NCBI GenBank assembly: GCA_046483315.1
Contig: JAWODJ010000080.1
Span: 1 to 64,000, forward strand
DNA length: 64,000 nt
Direction of reading: 5' to 3'
From: PXAP01 sp046483315
GTDB lineage: Bacteria; Bacteroidota; Bacteroidia; Bacteroidales; PUMT01
Of the stretch, positions 26,279 to 35,813 are shown piece by piece. Position numbers and translations under genes: made by a program. Positions within the stretch are counted from its first letter, which is position 1. Each line of letters begins with the position of its first letter. The notes under the pieces were generated by a model. It was not told the origin of the DNA and did no database searches. It saw only the letters and a list, made by a program, of their open reading frames with translations.

Positions 26279-27241
26279 ATGAGGAAAATTCTTGTAATTG
26301 GTTCGACCGGACAGATAGGCTCTGAGCTTACCCTTCTTCTGCGGGAAATATACGGGGGGGATAGTGTTATTGCCGGCATACGAAAGACGAAACCATCTGA
26401 AAAACTCTCTGAAACCGGTCCGTGCGAAGTGGTTGATGCACTGGACAGGGAAGGCTTTGTATCGGTGGTTAAAAAATATAAGATTGACACGGTTATCAAT
26501 ATGGCTGCCATTCTCTCGGCCACCGGCGAAAACAATCCCATGCTGGCATGGGATGTTAATATGAACGGACTTATCAATGTTCTTGAGGTTGCCCGTGAGT
26601 TTAATATGAAGCAGGTTCTTGTGCCGAGTTCGATTGCAGTTTTTGGTCCCTCAACCCCGGCTGACAACACACCGCAGGAAACGGTTCTGAAGCCAACCAC
26701 TATTTATGGAGTAACAAAGGTTGCAGGTGAATTGCTGGGAGATTACTATGTGAAGAGGTACGGCCTTGATGTAAGGGGATTGCGTTATCCCGGAATTGTC
26801 AGCCATGAAACCCTCCCGGGCGGAGGGACCACGGACTATGCTGTGGCTATCTATTATGAAGCTGTAAAGAATAAAAGATATACCTGCTTTGTAAAGGAGG
26901 ATACCCGTCTGCCTATGATGTATATGCCCGATTGTCTGAAATCTACCATTGACCTCCTGCAGGCAGATTTCAGCAAGCTCAGGCATCATTGCGACTTCAA
27001 CGTGGGTGCCATGAGTTTCACTGCCGGCGAACTCGCTGCTTCGGTAAAAAAATATATTCCTGATTTTGAGATAAGCTATCAGCCCGACAACCGTCAGGCT
27101 ATTGCCGATTCATGGCCGAACTCGGTTGATGATTCTGCCGCTCGTGAGGAGTGGGGGTGGAAACCTGATTATGACCTTGATGCCATGACAAGGGATATGC
27201 TTAAGGCAATAAGAGAAAAACATGAAAAAGGGTTGATTTGA
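26279..27241 (+). CDS. L-threonine 3-dehydrogenase, SDR/epimerase type
   Basis: The 320-residue extended short-chain dehydrogenase has the NAD-binding GSTGQIG at 8-14 and the catalytic Ser/Tyr/Lys set (PSSIAVFG, Tyr143 and Lys147 in YGVTK). GLRYPGIVSHETLPGGGTTDYAVAIYYEA, here cited as a motif region at about 167-195, is typical of bacterial SDR-type threonine dehydrogenases. It oxidises L-threonine to 2-amino-3-oxobutyrate, the substrate of the divergent kbl product. The context makes this call much stronger than fold alone. Confidence 0.9.
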   Translation: MRKILVIGSTGQIGSELTLLLREIYGGDSVIAGIRKTKPSEKLSETGPCEVVDALDREGFVSVVKKYKIDTVINMAAILSATGENNPMLAWDVNMNGLINVLEVAREFNMKQVLVPSSIAVFGPSTPADNTPQETVLKPTTIYGVTKVAGELLGDYYVKRYGLDVRGLRYPGIVSHETLPGGGTTDYAVAIYYEAVKNKRYTCFVKEDTRLPMMYMPDCLKSTIDLLQADFSKLRHHCDFNVGAMSFTAGELAASVKKYIPDFEISYQPDNRQAIADSWPNSVDDSAAREEWGWKPDYDLDAMTRDMLKAIREKHEKGLI

Positions 27242-27322
27242 AAGCCTGCCGGAAATGCTGCCGCAGGATTATCTTATGGCAAATTCTTAAAATGCAGCAT
27301 AGGTATACTGCTGTATTTTATT

Positions 27323-27330
27323 TATTTTTG
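27323..27330 (+). promoter_or_regulatory. Promoter -7 box for gltX
   Basis: TATTTTTG matches TAnnTTTG, 25 bases before the gltX ATG. Confidence 0.5.
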
Positions 27331-27354
27331 CTTTAGACCGATAAACTCTCCCTT

Positions 27355-28884
27355 ATGGCCAAACAAAATGTCAGGGTAAGATTTGCTCCCAGCCCCACCG
27401 GTCCCCTCCACATAGGAGGAGTAAGGACTGCCCTTTTTAACTGCCTTTTTGCAAAAAAGCATAACGGTACCTTTATTCTCAGAATTGAAGACACCGACCG
27501 GCAGAGGTACGTAAACGGTACAGAGGAGTATTTTATTGAGGCGCTTAAATGGTGCGGGATAGAAATTGATGAGGGGGTCTCGGCTGGCGGGCCTCATGTA
27601 CCCTACCGGCAGTCCGAGCGAAAAGATCTTTACCGCCGTTTCGCCACGGAGCTTGTTAAAAGCGGTCATGCATACATTGCCTTTGACACTCCCGAAGAGC
27701 TGGAGGAGTTGCGGAATGAGAAAGAAAAGGAGGGCGGGGTTTTTCAGTATGACCATACCATACGTACATCGCTGCAAAACTCTCTTGCACTTCCCGCCGA
27801 AGAGGTTGAAAAACTTACGGGAGCAGGAGTTCCCCATGTTATAAGGTTCTGCATGCCTGAAGACAGGGAAGTTACAATGAATGACATAATCAGGGGAGAA
27901 ATACGTGTCAATACCTCCACCCTTGACGATAAGGTGCTTTTTAAAGCCGACGGGATGCCTACCTATCATCTTGCCAATGTTGCAGATGATCATCTTATGC
28001 AGATCTCTCATGTTATAAGGGGAGAGGAATGGTTGCCATCCCTGCCGCTGCATGTATTGCTTTATGAGGCACTGGGATGGGAGGACAGCATGCCGGAGTT
28101 TGCTCATCTGCCCCTGTTGCTGAAACCTGGTGGACAGGGTAAACTAAGCAAGAGGGACGGCGAAAGGCTTGGCTTTCCGGTGTTTCCCCTGCGCTGGAAA
28201 GATCCTGTAACAGGCGAGGTCTCTGCAGGGTACCGGGAGTCAGGGTATTTTCCTGAAGCTTTTGTAAACCTGCTTGCCTTACTTGGCTGGAACCCGGGGA
28301 CTGACCAGGAGATATTTTCCCTTGAGGAGCTTGCAGAAGATTTTTCTCTTGACAGGGTACATCATGCCGGGGCAAGGTTTGATCCCGATAAGGCCAGATG
28401 GTTTAATCATCAGTATCTTATGAAGATGGATAACCGGGAGCTGGCGGCTGAATTTTTAAAGGTGGTCAAAAAGAAGGGATATGATGCAGACAAGGCCAAA
28501 ATTGAAGCTGTCGCGGAACTTGTTAAGGAACGGGCGGACTTTGTTAATGAAATGTGGGAGCAGTCATCATTTTTCTTTGAAAGGCCTGGTTCGTACGATG
28601 AGAAGTTGGTAAAAAAACGATGGAAGGAAGATACGCCCGGGCTGCTTGGGGAAATTATCTCCATTCTCGCGCAAACAAAGCCTTTTGATGCAGGGAGTAT
28701 TTCCGCCTCAGTAAAGGAATACCTTGAGAAGGAGGGGATTGGTCTGGGAAATGTTATGATCCCCCTGAGGCTTGCCCTTGTTGGGGAAGGAAAGGGCCCC
28801 GACCTGTTCAGGATTATTGAACTGCTGGGCAGGGAGGAGAGCATCGACAGGATCAGGCTGGCAATAGAGAAATTACAGGATTAA
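27355..28884 (+). CDS. gltX: Glutamyl-tRNA synthetase
   Basis: It charges tRNA-Glu with glutamate. The 509-residue class I synthetase has the HIGH-type motif APSPTGPLHIGGVRTALFN at residues 11-29 and the KMSKS-type motif KLSKRDGERLG near 263, followed by the helical anticodon-binding domain. Because glnS and a tRNA-Gln gene are also in this window, the indirect Gln-tRNA route is not needed and this enzyme is probably discriminating. Confidence 0.95.
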   Translation: MAKQNVRVRFAPSPTGPLHIGGVRTALFNCLFAKKHNGTFILRIEDTDRQRYVNGTEEYFIEALKWCGIEIDEGVSAGGPHVPYRQSERKDLYRRFATELVKSGHAYIAFDTPEELEELRNEKEKEGGVFQYDHTIRTSLQNSLALPAEEVEKLTGAGVPHVIRFCMPEDREVTMNDIIRGEIRVNTSTLDDKVLFKADGMPTYHLANVADDHLMQISHVIRGEEWLPSLPLHVLLYEALGWEDSMPEFAHLPLLLKPGGQGKLSKRDGERLGFPVFPLRWKDPVTGEVSAGYRESGYFPEAFVNLLALLGWNPGTDQEIFSLEELAEDFSLDRVHHAGARFDPDKARWFNHQYLMKMDNRELAAEFLKVVKKKGYDADKAKIEAVAELVKERADFVNEMWEQSSFFFERPGSYDEKLVKKRWKEDTPGLLGEIISILAQTKPFDAGSISASVKEYLEKEGIGLGNVMIPLRLALVGEGKGPDLFRIIELLGREESIDRIRLAIEKLQD

Positions 28885-28906
28885 TTTTGTATTGACAACA
28901 GGTATC

Positions 28907-29917
28907 ATGCATGAAGCAGATTTTTATGAACGAAGGAGTCTGCAATCAGTACAATGCCATCTGTGCCCTCATTACTGCCTTATAGAGGAGGGAGACACGG
29001 GGAAATGCAAAGTCCGGACTAATAAGAAAGGCAGACTCTGTTCCGGGAGTTACGGATTTCCGGTTTCCATAAGCGTCGATCCTATAGAAAAAAAGCCACT
29101 TTACCATTTTTTCCCCGGAAGGGATATTTTGTCAGTCGGCACGCCGGGTTGTAATTTCAGGTGCAGTTTTTGCCAGAATTACACCATCTCACAATCTGCC
29201 GTTACCGATATACCCGGCCTGCAATATACCCCGCCTGGTGTGATCGTTGAGCAGGCACAGCGTTATGGTGATAACGCAGGGATTGCCTACACATACAATG
29301 AGCCAACGGTATGGTACGAGTATATGTATGACATTGCCGTACCGGCCGGGCAAATCGGGTTGAAAAATGTTGTCGTAAGCAACGGGTACATTAATCCACG
29401 GCCTCTTGAAAAATTGCTGGAAGTGGTGCATGCCTTTAACATTGACTTTAAATCGTTCAGCGATAAATTTTACAGGGAAGCAGCAGGAGGGTCCCTTGCT
29501 CCTGTTAAACGAACCCTTAAAGCTATCAGGAAAAAGGGGCTGCATCTTGAGATTACCCACCTGGTGGTTCCCGGACTCAATGATCGTGTGGAGGAGTTCA
29601 CGGAGATGACGGACTGGGTTGCAGGGGAGCTGGGCAGGGATACGGTATTGCACCTGTCACGCTATTTTCCGGCGTGGAAATATGATCAATCTCCAACACC
29701 CGTAACCCTGCTGGAAAGATTTTATCAGATTGCCGCGGAGAAGCTGGATTATGTTTACATGGGTAACATTTCGGCAGGATCTCCGGGCAGTGATACCAAA
29801 TGTGGCCGTTGCGGAACACTTGTTATAAAGAGAAGGGGATATAAAACAGATCTGACCGGTCTGGATAATGATGGTAATTGCCGGAATTGCGGTAATAACA
29901 TGGTTGCCCTTTCTTAA
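28907..29917 (+). CDS. amrS: AmmeMemoRadiSam system radical SAM enzyme
   Basis: The 336-residue protein belongs to the PflA-like radical SAM family called AmrS. The radical SAM cluster motif is CNFRCSFC (Cys82, 86, 89) with YTYNEPTVWYEY and SNGYINP following. An N-terminal Cys-rich segment (CHLCPHYC) and a C-terminal four-cysteine zinc-finger-like tail (CGRCG...CRNCG) flank it. The reaction is not known. The ATG at 28907 is preferred over the TTG at 28892. The amrB gene follows, but no AMMECR1 gene (amrA) is seen nearby. Confidence 0.88.
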   Translation: MHEADFYERRSLQSVQCHLCPHYCLIEEGDTGKCKVRTNKKGRLCSGSYGFPVSISVDPIEKKPLYHFFPGRDILSVGTPGCNFRCSFCQNYTISQSAVTDIPGLQYTPPGVIVEQAQRYGDNAGIAYTYNEPTVWYEYMYDIAVPAGQIGLKNVVVSNGYINPRPLEKLLEVVHAFNIDFKSFSDKFYREAAGGSLAPVKRTLKAIRKKGLHLEITHLVVPGLNDRVEEFTEMTDWVAGELGRDTVLHLSRYFPAWKYDQSPTPVTLLERFYQIAAEKLDYVYMGNISAGSPGSDTKCGRCGTLVIKRRGYKTDLTGLDNDGNCRNCGNNMVALS

Positions 29918-29994
29918 TATGACCCATGGTGGTTAACCCGGTTTTTAACTTGCATTAATGTAATTTATTCTGTTATGGATTAATATTATATACT

Positions 29995-30840
29995 ATGACT
30001 GAAGGTAGAACCAACATCAGGCCACCCGGTGTTGCCGGCATGTTTTATCCCGCCGGCAGAGATGCTTTGAATGAACTCATTGAAGAGCTGCTGCGCGAAG
30101 AGGGATCAAATATCGATCCTGATCCGGTTCCTGGTAATATACTTGGGGGCATAGTGCCTCATGCAGGCATTGTTTATTGCGGGAGGCAGGCAGTGCACTT
30201 CTTTGAGTCAGTCAGGCGCAGCTCTTTTACTCCCGATACTGTCATCATAGCACACCCCGGCCATCACCGATCCGGTCCGCCGCTTTCAACCGATGATCAT
30301 GATCACTGGGAGGTCTCCAACGGAATTATTGAAACAGACCTGGAGTTTGCTGAAGAGATAAATCTGCCGTTTTCAGCATCGGCACAAAAAGGGGAACATT
30401 CGGCCGAAGTTATAGTACCCTATATTATTCATTTTTTCCCTGAGTCTGTCCGTATTGTAAGCCTGAATATGATTGACCAGGAATATGAATCGGCCAGGGA
30501 GGTAGCGGGAAGGATCTTTACCGCCACCCAAAAGCTCGGGCGCAGGATCTTGCTGATCGCTTCATCTGATTTTTCGCATTTTGTATCGAGATCAGAGGCA
30601 CAGTCGAAGGATGAGATAGTGGTGAATGAGATACTGGACAGGAACAGTAAAGGAGTTTACAGCAAGATAAGGGAAAACAATATTTCAGTATGCGGCTACG
30701 GCCCCATAATGACACTTATGGAGTACTCGGCAACGATTGATCCTGATTACCGGGTTAAGATTCTCAGCCGGGGTGATTCAGGCAGTATAAGGGATTCATC
30801 AGATGTGGTGAGCTATCTTTCCGCTCTTTTCCATACTTAG
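29995..30840 (+). CDS. amrB: AmmeMemoRadiSam system protein B (Memo family)
   Basis: The 281-residue Memo-like protein is related to class III extradiol dioxygenases. Visible family features are RPPGVAGMFYP at the N-terminus, GGIVPHAGIVYCG with a His, HPGHHR, the acid/His-rich DHDHWE, GEHSAEV and IASSDFSHF. Its function in bacteria is unknown; human Memo binds copper. It follows amrS by 77 bases. Confidence 0.9.
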   Translation: MTEGRTNIRPPGVAGMFYPAGRDALNELIEELLREEGSNIDPDPVPGNILGGIVPHAGIVYCGRQAVHFFESVRRSSFTPDTVIIAHPGHHRSGPPLSTDDHDHWEVSNGIIETDLEFAEEINLPFSASAQKGEHSAEVIVPYIIHFFPESVRIVSLNMIDQEYESAREVAGRIFTATQKLGRRILLIASSDFSHFVSRSEAQSKDEIVVNEILDRNSKGVYSKIRENNISVCGYGPIMTLMEYSATIDPDYRVKILSRGDSGSIRDSSDVVSYLSALFHT

Positions 30841-30860
30841 AAAGCTTTGTTGCAGGATGA

Positions 30861-30911
30861 AACCCTCATGGTACTTCGTAATACAAAATAAAATGTATAA
30901 ACATGAGGGTT
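30861..30911. terminator. Inverted repeat between convergent amrB and glnS
   Basis: There are perfect 10-bp arms (AACCCTCATG at 30861-30870, CATGAGGGTT at 30902-30911) with a 31-base AT-rich spacer. The position between convergent genes suggests a shared terminator, but there is no clear T run. Confidence 0.4.
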
Positions 30912-30997
30912 CCATGGATTGAAATGCAAAGTATCCGAATCACGAATTATTAACACATTGTTAAACAATTTGATAACTATACTTTATACGAATAAAT

Positions 30998-32713
30998 TTA
31001 TTGCTTGCGGGAATGTTTCTCCATCCTGGCCCAGGCATCCCTGAGGGTGACGGTACGGTTGAAAACCATCTTATCGGGTGTGGAATCGGGATCGACACAG
31101 AAATAGCCCAGCCGCTCGAACTGAAACTTATCCAGTGACGCTGCATTTTCTGTGCCTGATGAAATATATCCTTTTGCAACTTTTAATGATTCAGGATTAA
31201 GGTTGGATTTAAAATCTTTTCCTTCCTCTGCATCATCAGGATCTTCTTTCAAAAAGAGGCGATCGAACAGCCTTACTTCCACCTCCCTGGCATGAGGCTC
31301 CGAAACCCAGTGAATGGTACTTTTGACTTTCCGGTTGGCATCGGGCATACCGCTGCGGGTAAGGGGATCGTAAGTGCAATGAATCTCGGCAATCTCTCCC
31401 GTATCGGCTTTTACCACTTTTTCGCATTTGATGATATATGCGTATTTCAGTCTCACCTCCCTGCCGGGTGCAAGGCGGAAGAACTTTTTAGGGGGGTCTT
31501 CCATAAAATCATCCCTTTCAATCAGGACCTCACGGGAGAAAGGTACTTTTCTTTTACCCAGACCGGGCATTTCGGGATTGACAACGGCATCGACCTCTTC
31601 TGATTTGTCTTCCGGATAATTGGTTATTACCAGTTTAACGGGATTCAGCACTGCCATCACCCTGGTGGCTTTTTTATTCAGGTCTTCCCTTACGCTGTGT
31701 TCCAGCACGGCCACATCAATAACATTGTCCCTCTTGGCCACCCCTATCCTGTCGGCAAAATATCTTACTGACCCGGGGGTATAGCCCCTTCGTCGCAAAC
31801 CACTTATTGTAGGCATCCGGGGATCATTCCACCCCGATACATGTCCCTCTTTGACAAGTTGGAGAAGCTTTCGCTTGCTCATTATGGTATAGCTGAGGTT
31901 AAGCCGTGCAAATTCGATCTGCCTGCTGGGGAAGATCTCAAGCTCACGTATAAACCAGTCGTACAGGGGACGGTGAACCTCAAATTCCAGGGTGCAGATA
32001 GAGTGCGTTATTCCTTCGATTGAGTCGGACTGTCCGTGGGCATAATCGTAGGTCGGATAGATACACCACTTATCCCCGGTACGATGGTGAGAGGCGTGGA
32101 TGATCCTGTACATTACAGGATCGCGCATGTGCATGTTGGGCGAAGACATATCAATTTTTGCTCTCAGCACCTTTTCACCTTCCCTGAACTCTCCGTTTTT
32201 CATCCGCCTGAAAAGATCAAGGTTCTCTTCCTTGCTGCGATTCCTGCAGGGGCTTTCTATTCCCGGTCTTGTGGGGGTTCCCCTGTTGGCGCTGATCTGT
32301 TCAGAGTTAAGATCACATACATAAGCTTTTTCTTTGTTGATAAGCTTTTCTGCCCATTCATACAACTGCCCGAAATAATCGGATGCATAGTACAGACGGT
32401 CTTCCCAGTCAAATCCCAGCCACCTGACATCCTCCCTGATGGAATCAACAAATTCTACTTCCTCGGTAAGAGGATTGGTGTCGTCAAAACGCAGGTTATA
32501 CAGGCCATTGAATTTTTCAGCAAGTCCGTAATTCAGGCAGATCGACTTTGCATGGCCGATATGCAGGTATCCGTTTGGTTCGGGGGGGAAGCGGGTATGT
32601 ACCCTGCCTTCATTCCTGCCCGATCTGATATCTGCTGTAATTATCTGCTCGATAAAGTTCAGGGATCGTTCCTCTTCTTTCTTTTCCCTTTCGGGGAAAC
32701 CATTCTGTATCAT
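30998..32713 (-). CDS. glnS: Glutaminyl-tRNA synthetase
   Basis: It charges tRNA-Gln directly with glutamine. The 571-residue class I enzyme has PPEPNGYLHIGHAKS at about 43-57, FDDTNP, the KMSKS equivalent MSKRK near 275, and two C-terminal beta-barrel domains that read the anticodon (for example FFRLAPGREVRLKYAYII). The ATG at 32713 is supported by a promoter box 35 bases upstream. It is divergent from folB with repeat copy D between them. Confidence 0.95.
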   Translation of the reverse strand: MIQNGFPEREKKEEERSLNFIEQIITADIRSGRNEGRVHTRFPPEPNGYLHIGHAKSICLNYGLAEKFNGLYNLRFDDTNPLTEEVEFVDSIREDVRWLGFDWEDRLYYASDYFGQLYEWAEKLINKEKAYVCDLNSEQISANRGTPTRPGIESPCRNRSKEENLDLFRRMKNGEFREGEKVLRAKIDMSSPNMHMRDPVMYRIIHASHHRTGDKWCIYPTYDYAHGQSDSIEGITHSICTLEFEVHRPLYDWFIRELEIFPSRQIEFARLNLSYTIMSKRKLLQLVKEGHVSGWNDPRMPTISGLRRRGYTPGSVRYFADRIGVAKRDNVIDVAVLEHSVREDLNKKATRVMAVLNPVKLVITNYPEDKSEEVDAVVNPEMPGLGKRKVPFSREVLIERDDFMEDPPKKFFRLAPGREVRLKYAYIIKCEKVVKADTGEIAEIHCTYDPLTRSGMPDANRKVKSTIHWVSEPHAREVEVRLFDRLFLKEDPDDAEEGKDFKSNLNPESLKVAKGYISSGTENAASLDKFQFERLGYFCVDPDSTPDKMVFNRTVTLRDAWARMEKHSRKQ

Positions 32714-32747
32714 CTCTGTTTAAGTAATATATTATAGCAAAGGAATA

Positions 32748-32755
32748 CAAATATA
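32748..32755 (-). promoter_or_regulatory. Promoter -7 box for glnS at the end of a repeat
   Basis: On the minus strand the sequence is TATATTTG, matching TAnnTTTG, about 35 bases before the glnS start. It coincides with the terminal TACATTT-like end of repeat copy D. Confidence 0.45.
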
Positions 32756-32890
32756 CATGAAAATTTTTTCAGCCAATTTACACACAGACGGATGAAATAA
32801 TTTTTATGTTAAAGCGAAGCGGTTCCTCCTGTAAGTCAAAATTTTGTATTTTCTGAACAAAATTTTGGTTTCTTGTTTTTTACAGGAAAA
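32749..32890 (-). repeat. Double-hairpin intergenic repeat, copy D
   Basis: Read on the minus strand it has the same order as the other copies: TCCTGTAA, hairpin 1 (CAAAATTTTG arms around 32837-32866), GGAACCGCTTCGCTTT box, imperfect hairpin 2 and a TACATTT-like end. The conserved TTTCATCCGTCTGT segment is present. It points toward glnS. Confidence 0.82.
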
Positions 32891-32968
32891 AAGTAAGAGT
32901 AAATAGCTAAATGTATGTAATCAGTTGCATATATTTTTCATATCGCATATATATCCGGCCGGAATGGT

Positions 32969-32976
32969 TATTTTTG
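32969..32976 (+). promoter_or_regulatory. Promoter -7 box for folB
   Basis: TATTTTTG matches TAnnTTTG only 18 bases before the ATG at 32994, giving a very short leader. It rules out the longer folB frame from 32925. Confidence 0.55.
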
Positions 32977-32993
32977 GCGCTAAAAGTCAGGAT

Positions 32994-33350
32994 ATGGGGA
33001 TAATTCGGATAGATAATATGGTGTTCTATGCATATCACGGATGCTATAAGGAGGAGAGGGTAACGGGTAACCGGTTCCTGGTGGATCTGGAAATTACTGC
33101 CGATCTGAGAAAAGCCGAGGTAAGCGATAATATCAACGATACCCTCAATTACCAGGCAGCATACGAGGTGGTAAAGGAGCAGATGAATATCAAGTCTCAT
33201 CTGCTGGAACACGTGGCCGGCCGGATACTGGATCATCTTTATAAGAGATTCCCTGCTATTGAGAAGGCCACAGTAAAAGTATCAAAGATGAATCCCCCGA
33301 TGGGAGGGGAGATGGAGAGGGTTAGTGTGACCTTGAGCAGGCAGGCGTGA
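32994..33350 (+). CDS. folB: Dihydroneopterin aldolase
   Basis: It converts 7,8-dihydroneopterin to 6-hydroxymethyl-dihydropterin in folate synthesis. The 118-residue protein shows GIIRIDNMVFYAYHGCYKEER, the FLVDLEI strand, DTLNYQAAYEVV and the catalytic-lysine region ATVKVSKMNPPMGG. Its length is normal for a single-domain FolB. The start is set by the promoter box just upstream. Confidence 0.93.
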   Translation: MGIIRIDNMVFYAYHGCYKEERVTGNRFLVDLEITADLRKAEVSDNINDTLNYQAAYEVVKEQMNIKSHLLEHVAGRILDHLYKRFPAIEKATVKVSKMNPPMGGEMERVSVTLSRQA

Positions 33351-33415
33351 TTACCGGGATATGAACTGAGGGCGGGTGCCGATGGTTTATGGCAGGAAGC
33401 TGTAATTAAACTTTA

Positions 33416-33870
33416 TCATATTATGGATTCATGAACTCCTATACGGTGGGAGTAGAACAGGGTGCTCCGGCCGAACCTGAACTGAAAAATATCGGCACCC
33501 TCCATGAAAAATGGCCTCTTTTCACGAAATACTGTTTCAAAAGCCGTAAGATTCAGCACCGCCGGATCGGATCTAACCTGTCCGAAATCGGGATTGATAG
33601 TGGCATCGAGCATTACGTTGGGACCCAGGCCCAGTTTTATATCACCACCAATATCGTAGGTGGCGTCGAAGGATCTGTCTCCGGGAGTGGACATGCTTTC
33701 TCTCATGTTAAGGCCGGAGTTGAACCCTCCACGGGCTCGAGCTGCAGGAAACCTGTTACCGGTTCGGCAAAATCCCATGCCTCTTCATCAAGTGTTCCGT
33801 CCACGGTTATATCTCCGTGCATAAATGTTGCAGGCTGTGAATGGCTGTCATTAGCACCTGGATAATTTTA
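33416..33870 (-). pseudogene. Remnant of a DUF5916/CBM9-like outer-membrane protein
   Basis: Two frames on the minus strand together recall DUF5916 proteins. Near 33770-33860 one frame reads HGDITVDGTLDEEAWDFAEP, the usual start of the carbohydrate-binding family 9-like domain. From 33778 down, another frame reads DIGGDIKLGLGPNVMLDATI, then NPDFGQVRSDPAVLNLTAFE and EKRPFFMEGADIFQF, which in full proteins lies about 200 residues later. The middle is deleted, the frame is shifted, and over half of the normal protein after RIG is missing. Confidence 0.82.
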
Positions 33871-33962
33871 GATAAAGCAAAACTACTAAACGATCTCCCT
33901 TAAATATTGATATATAAAAGGAATTACATTTCAATTTAACATAAAATAAAAAATTTCAGGAT

Positions 33963-33970
33963 TAACTTTG
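33963..33970 (+). promoter_or_regulatory. Promoter -7 box for menG
   Basis: TAACTTTG matches TAnnTTTG, 70 bases before the ATG at 34040. Confidence 0.5.
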
Positions 33971-34039
33971 CATTCGTTTTTATTACAGTTCTATGCCGGC
34001 ACAGAACTATATGCCGTGGTAATAATAATATTATATCTC

Positions 34040-34759
34040 ATGGAAACGGTACAAAAAAATAACAGGCCCCTGCAAAAGATGTTCACATCTGTTCCCTCTT
34101 CATATGATATGCTCAACCGGCTTCTTACCCTTAGACTCGACCAGTTGTGGAGGAAAGAAGCTGCACGGGTATGCCTTGAAAACCGACCTGCAAGGGTGCT
34201 GGATCTATGTTGCGGAACGGGCGATCTGGCGGTTTGCCTTGGCAGGATGGCCCGGCCTGAAACCTCCCTGGCAGCCCTCGATTACAGTAAACCTATGCTT
34301 AATCTGGCCAGGAAAAAGGCTGCCGGAAGCGGTCTGTCATCCATAGAATTCATTCACGGAGATGCGGCAGAGATGCCATTTCCCGACGGACATTTTGATT
34401 CGGTGGGAATTGCATTTGCCTTTCGCAACCTTACATTTCACAATCCCGACCGCGACAGGTTTTTATCGGAGATACTCCGTGTGTTGAAGCAGGGAGGGCG
34501 GTTTGTTATTGTTGAAACAAGTCAGCCGCCGGCAAAGTTTCTGCGCAGGCTTTTTCACTGGTATCTGAGGTGGATCACTGCCCCTGTCGGGGGGATCCTC
34601 TCCGGTCATCGCGGAGCATACAGGTATCTTGCTCATTCTGCCATCCATTATCATAACAGGTCAGAACTTGAACAACTTCTTTACAATGCGGGCTTTTCGT
34701 CAGTGAGTTCACATCTGCTTATGGGAGGTATAGCCGGTATTTTTGTCGGTGAAAAATAA
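34040..34759 (+). CDS. menG: Demethylmenaquinone methyltransferase
   Basis: The 239-residue class I methyltransferase of the UbiE/MenG family adds the last methyl group to menaquinone. Motifs are FTSVPSSYDMLNRLLT, the SAM loop LDLCCGTGDLAV at 54-65, GDAAEMPFPDGHFDSV and AFAFRNLTF. Bacteroidota use menaquinone only, so the MenG name is preferred. Upstream start codons at 33968 and after are rejected because the promoter box overlaps them and the added residues are not family-like. Confidence 0.9.
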   Translation: METVQKNNRPLQKMFTSVPSSYDMLNRLLTLRLDQLWRKEAARVCLENRPARVLDLCCGTGDLAVCLGRMARPETSLAALDYSKPMLNLARKKAAGSGLSSIEFIHGDAAEMPFPDGHFDSVGIAFAFRNLTFHNPDRDRFLSEILRVLKQGGRFVIVETSQPPAKFLRRLFHWYLRWITAPVGGILSGHRGAYRYLAHSAIHYHNRSELEQLLYNAGFSSVSSHLLMGGIAGIFVGEK

Positions 34760-34832
34760 TATGATTTCAGCAGCTCAAAACAGAAAGAAGATTCAGAAGG
34801 ATTTTAAATACCGATTATTAACCGGGATGAGA

Positions 34833-35693
34833 TCATTTCACCCTGGTTCTTTTGCTTAGGGAGTGGTTTATCTTAATCCTGTCAATCAACAGTCTTATGG
34901 TACTTATCAGCTCGCTGTTATCGGTGTAATTGGCTTCCGCAATATAGTCCACACGGTTTTGTGCGATAAGGTCCCGGCATATTTGCTTTGGTGATTTACC
35001 TTTGGTCGTGTCACCGGCTTTCTGATTATAAACGGCAATTGTGGCACCACCCTGGTATTTAACCATTTTCATGGCCGGAACATCGGTCTCGCCGTCGCCG
35101 ATATAAATTATCCGTGAGAAGGGTACAGCTCTTTTATCCTCTGGTGTGAACCGGTTTATTGTGGTGTTATCCCAGGAATTATCAATTCCCTTGTTGATCC
35201 TGAAAAGATACTGTGTCTTGTTTGTATAGTTAATTGCCAGGGCTGCCCATTCGGCAACGCCTTCCATATCATATTTAAAGCCTGAAGCAAAAATATTCCT
35301 GAAGTGGCGGGCAATTGAAGTGCCTTCAATAAACTCCCGCAGTCCTGATGATATAATATGATGCTCCAGAAGCACCCCCTGGTTCAGGGCATATTTGTTT
35401 ATACGGTCAAAATACCCTGCAACTCCTGGAAAGAAGTTGATATCTTTGCCATATCTGATAAAATCCTCACGCCTTATGGGAATACCTTTTTCCTTTGATT
35501 TCTGCAGCATAAGTTGCATGTAGGCAAGAATACCGTCCATGTCATTCTCTTCTGCGATGCGGTTGGCTTCTGTCCAGAAACTGTCTTTCGGAATACCCAG
35601 TTTGGGCAGGAAGGAGTGTTCCTGCATGTTTCCCGGGGCGAGGGTCTCGTCAAAATCGTAGGCGATTGCCGCTTTGATCAGTTTATCGGGCAT
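34833..35693 (-). CDS. HAD-superfamily phosphatase
   Basis: The 286-residue protein has HAD motif I DFDETL at 13-18 (nucleophile Asp13), a helical cap, motif II around HHIISSGL (Ser), and motif III/IV in IYIGDGETDVPAM. It resembles PSPase-like, Cof-independent soluble HADs annotated as haloacid dehalogenase-like hydrolases in Bacteroidota. The substrate is unknown. It is divergent from the serpin gene. Confidence 0.82.
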   Translation of the reverse strand: MPDKLIKAAIAYDFDETLAPGNMQEHSFLPKLGIPKDSFWTEANRIAEENDMDGILAYMQLMLQKSKEKGIPIRREDFIRYGKDINFFPGVAGYFDRINKYALNQGVLLEHHIISSGLREFIEGTSIARHFRNIFASGFKYDMEGVAEWAALAINYTNKTQYLFRINKGIDNSWDNTTINRFTPEDKRAVPFSRIIYIGDGETDVPAMKMVKYQGGATIAVYNQKAGDTTKGKSPKQICRDLIAQNRVDYIAEANYTDNSELISTIRLLIDRIKINHSLSKRTRVK

Positions 35694-35755
35694 TTTTAGA
35701 ATAATTACAGATTATTTAAAATTAATGAAATCAAGCCATACAAAAAAATTTTACT

Positions 35756-35763
35756 TATCCTTG
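35756..35763 (+). promoter_or_regulatory. Weak -7 box for the serpin gene
   Basis: TATCCTTG differs from TAnnTTTG at one position and lies 51 bases before the preferred ATG. Confidence 0.3.
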
Positions 35764-35813
35764 CAACTTTCAGTGTAATGAGAACATCTTATATTACAAA
35801 CAAAACCAACAGA

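Noticed and set aside
27322..28107. A 261-codon frame antisense to gltX
   Set aside because: gltX has both class I synthetase motifs in the other strand; the antisense frame has no recognisable domain.
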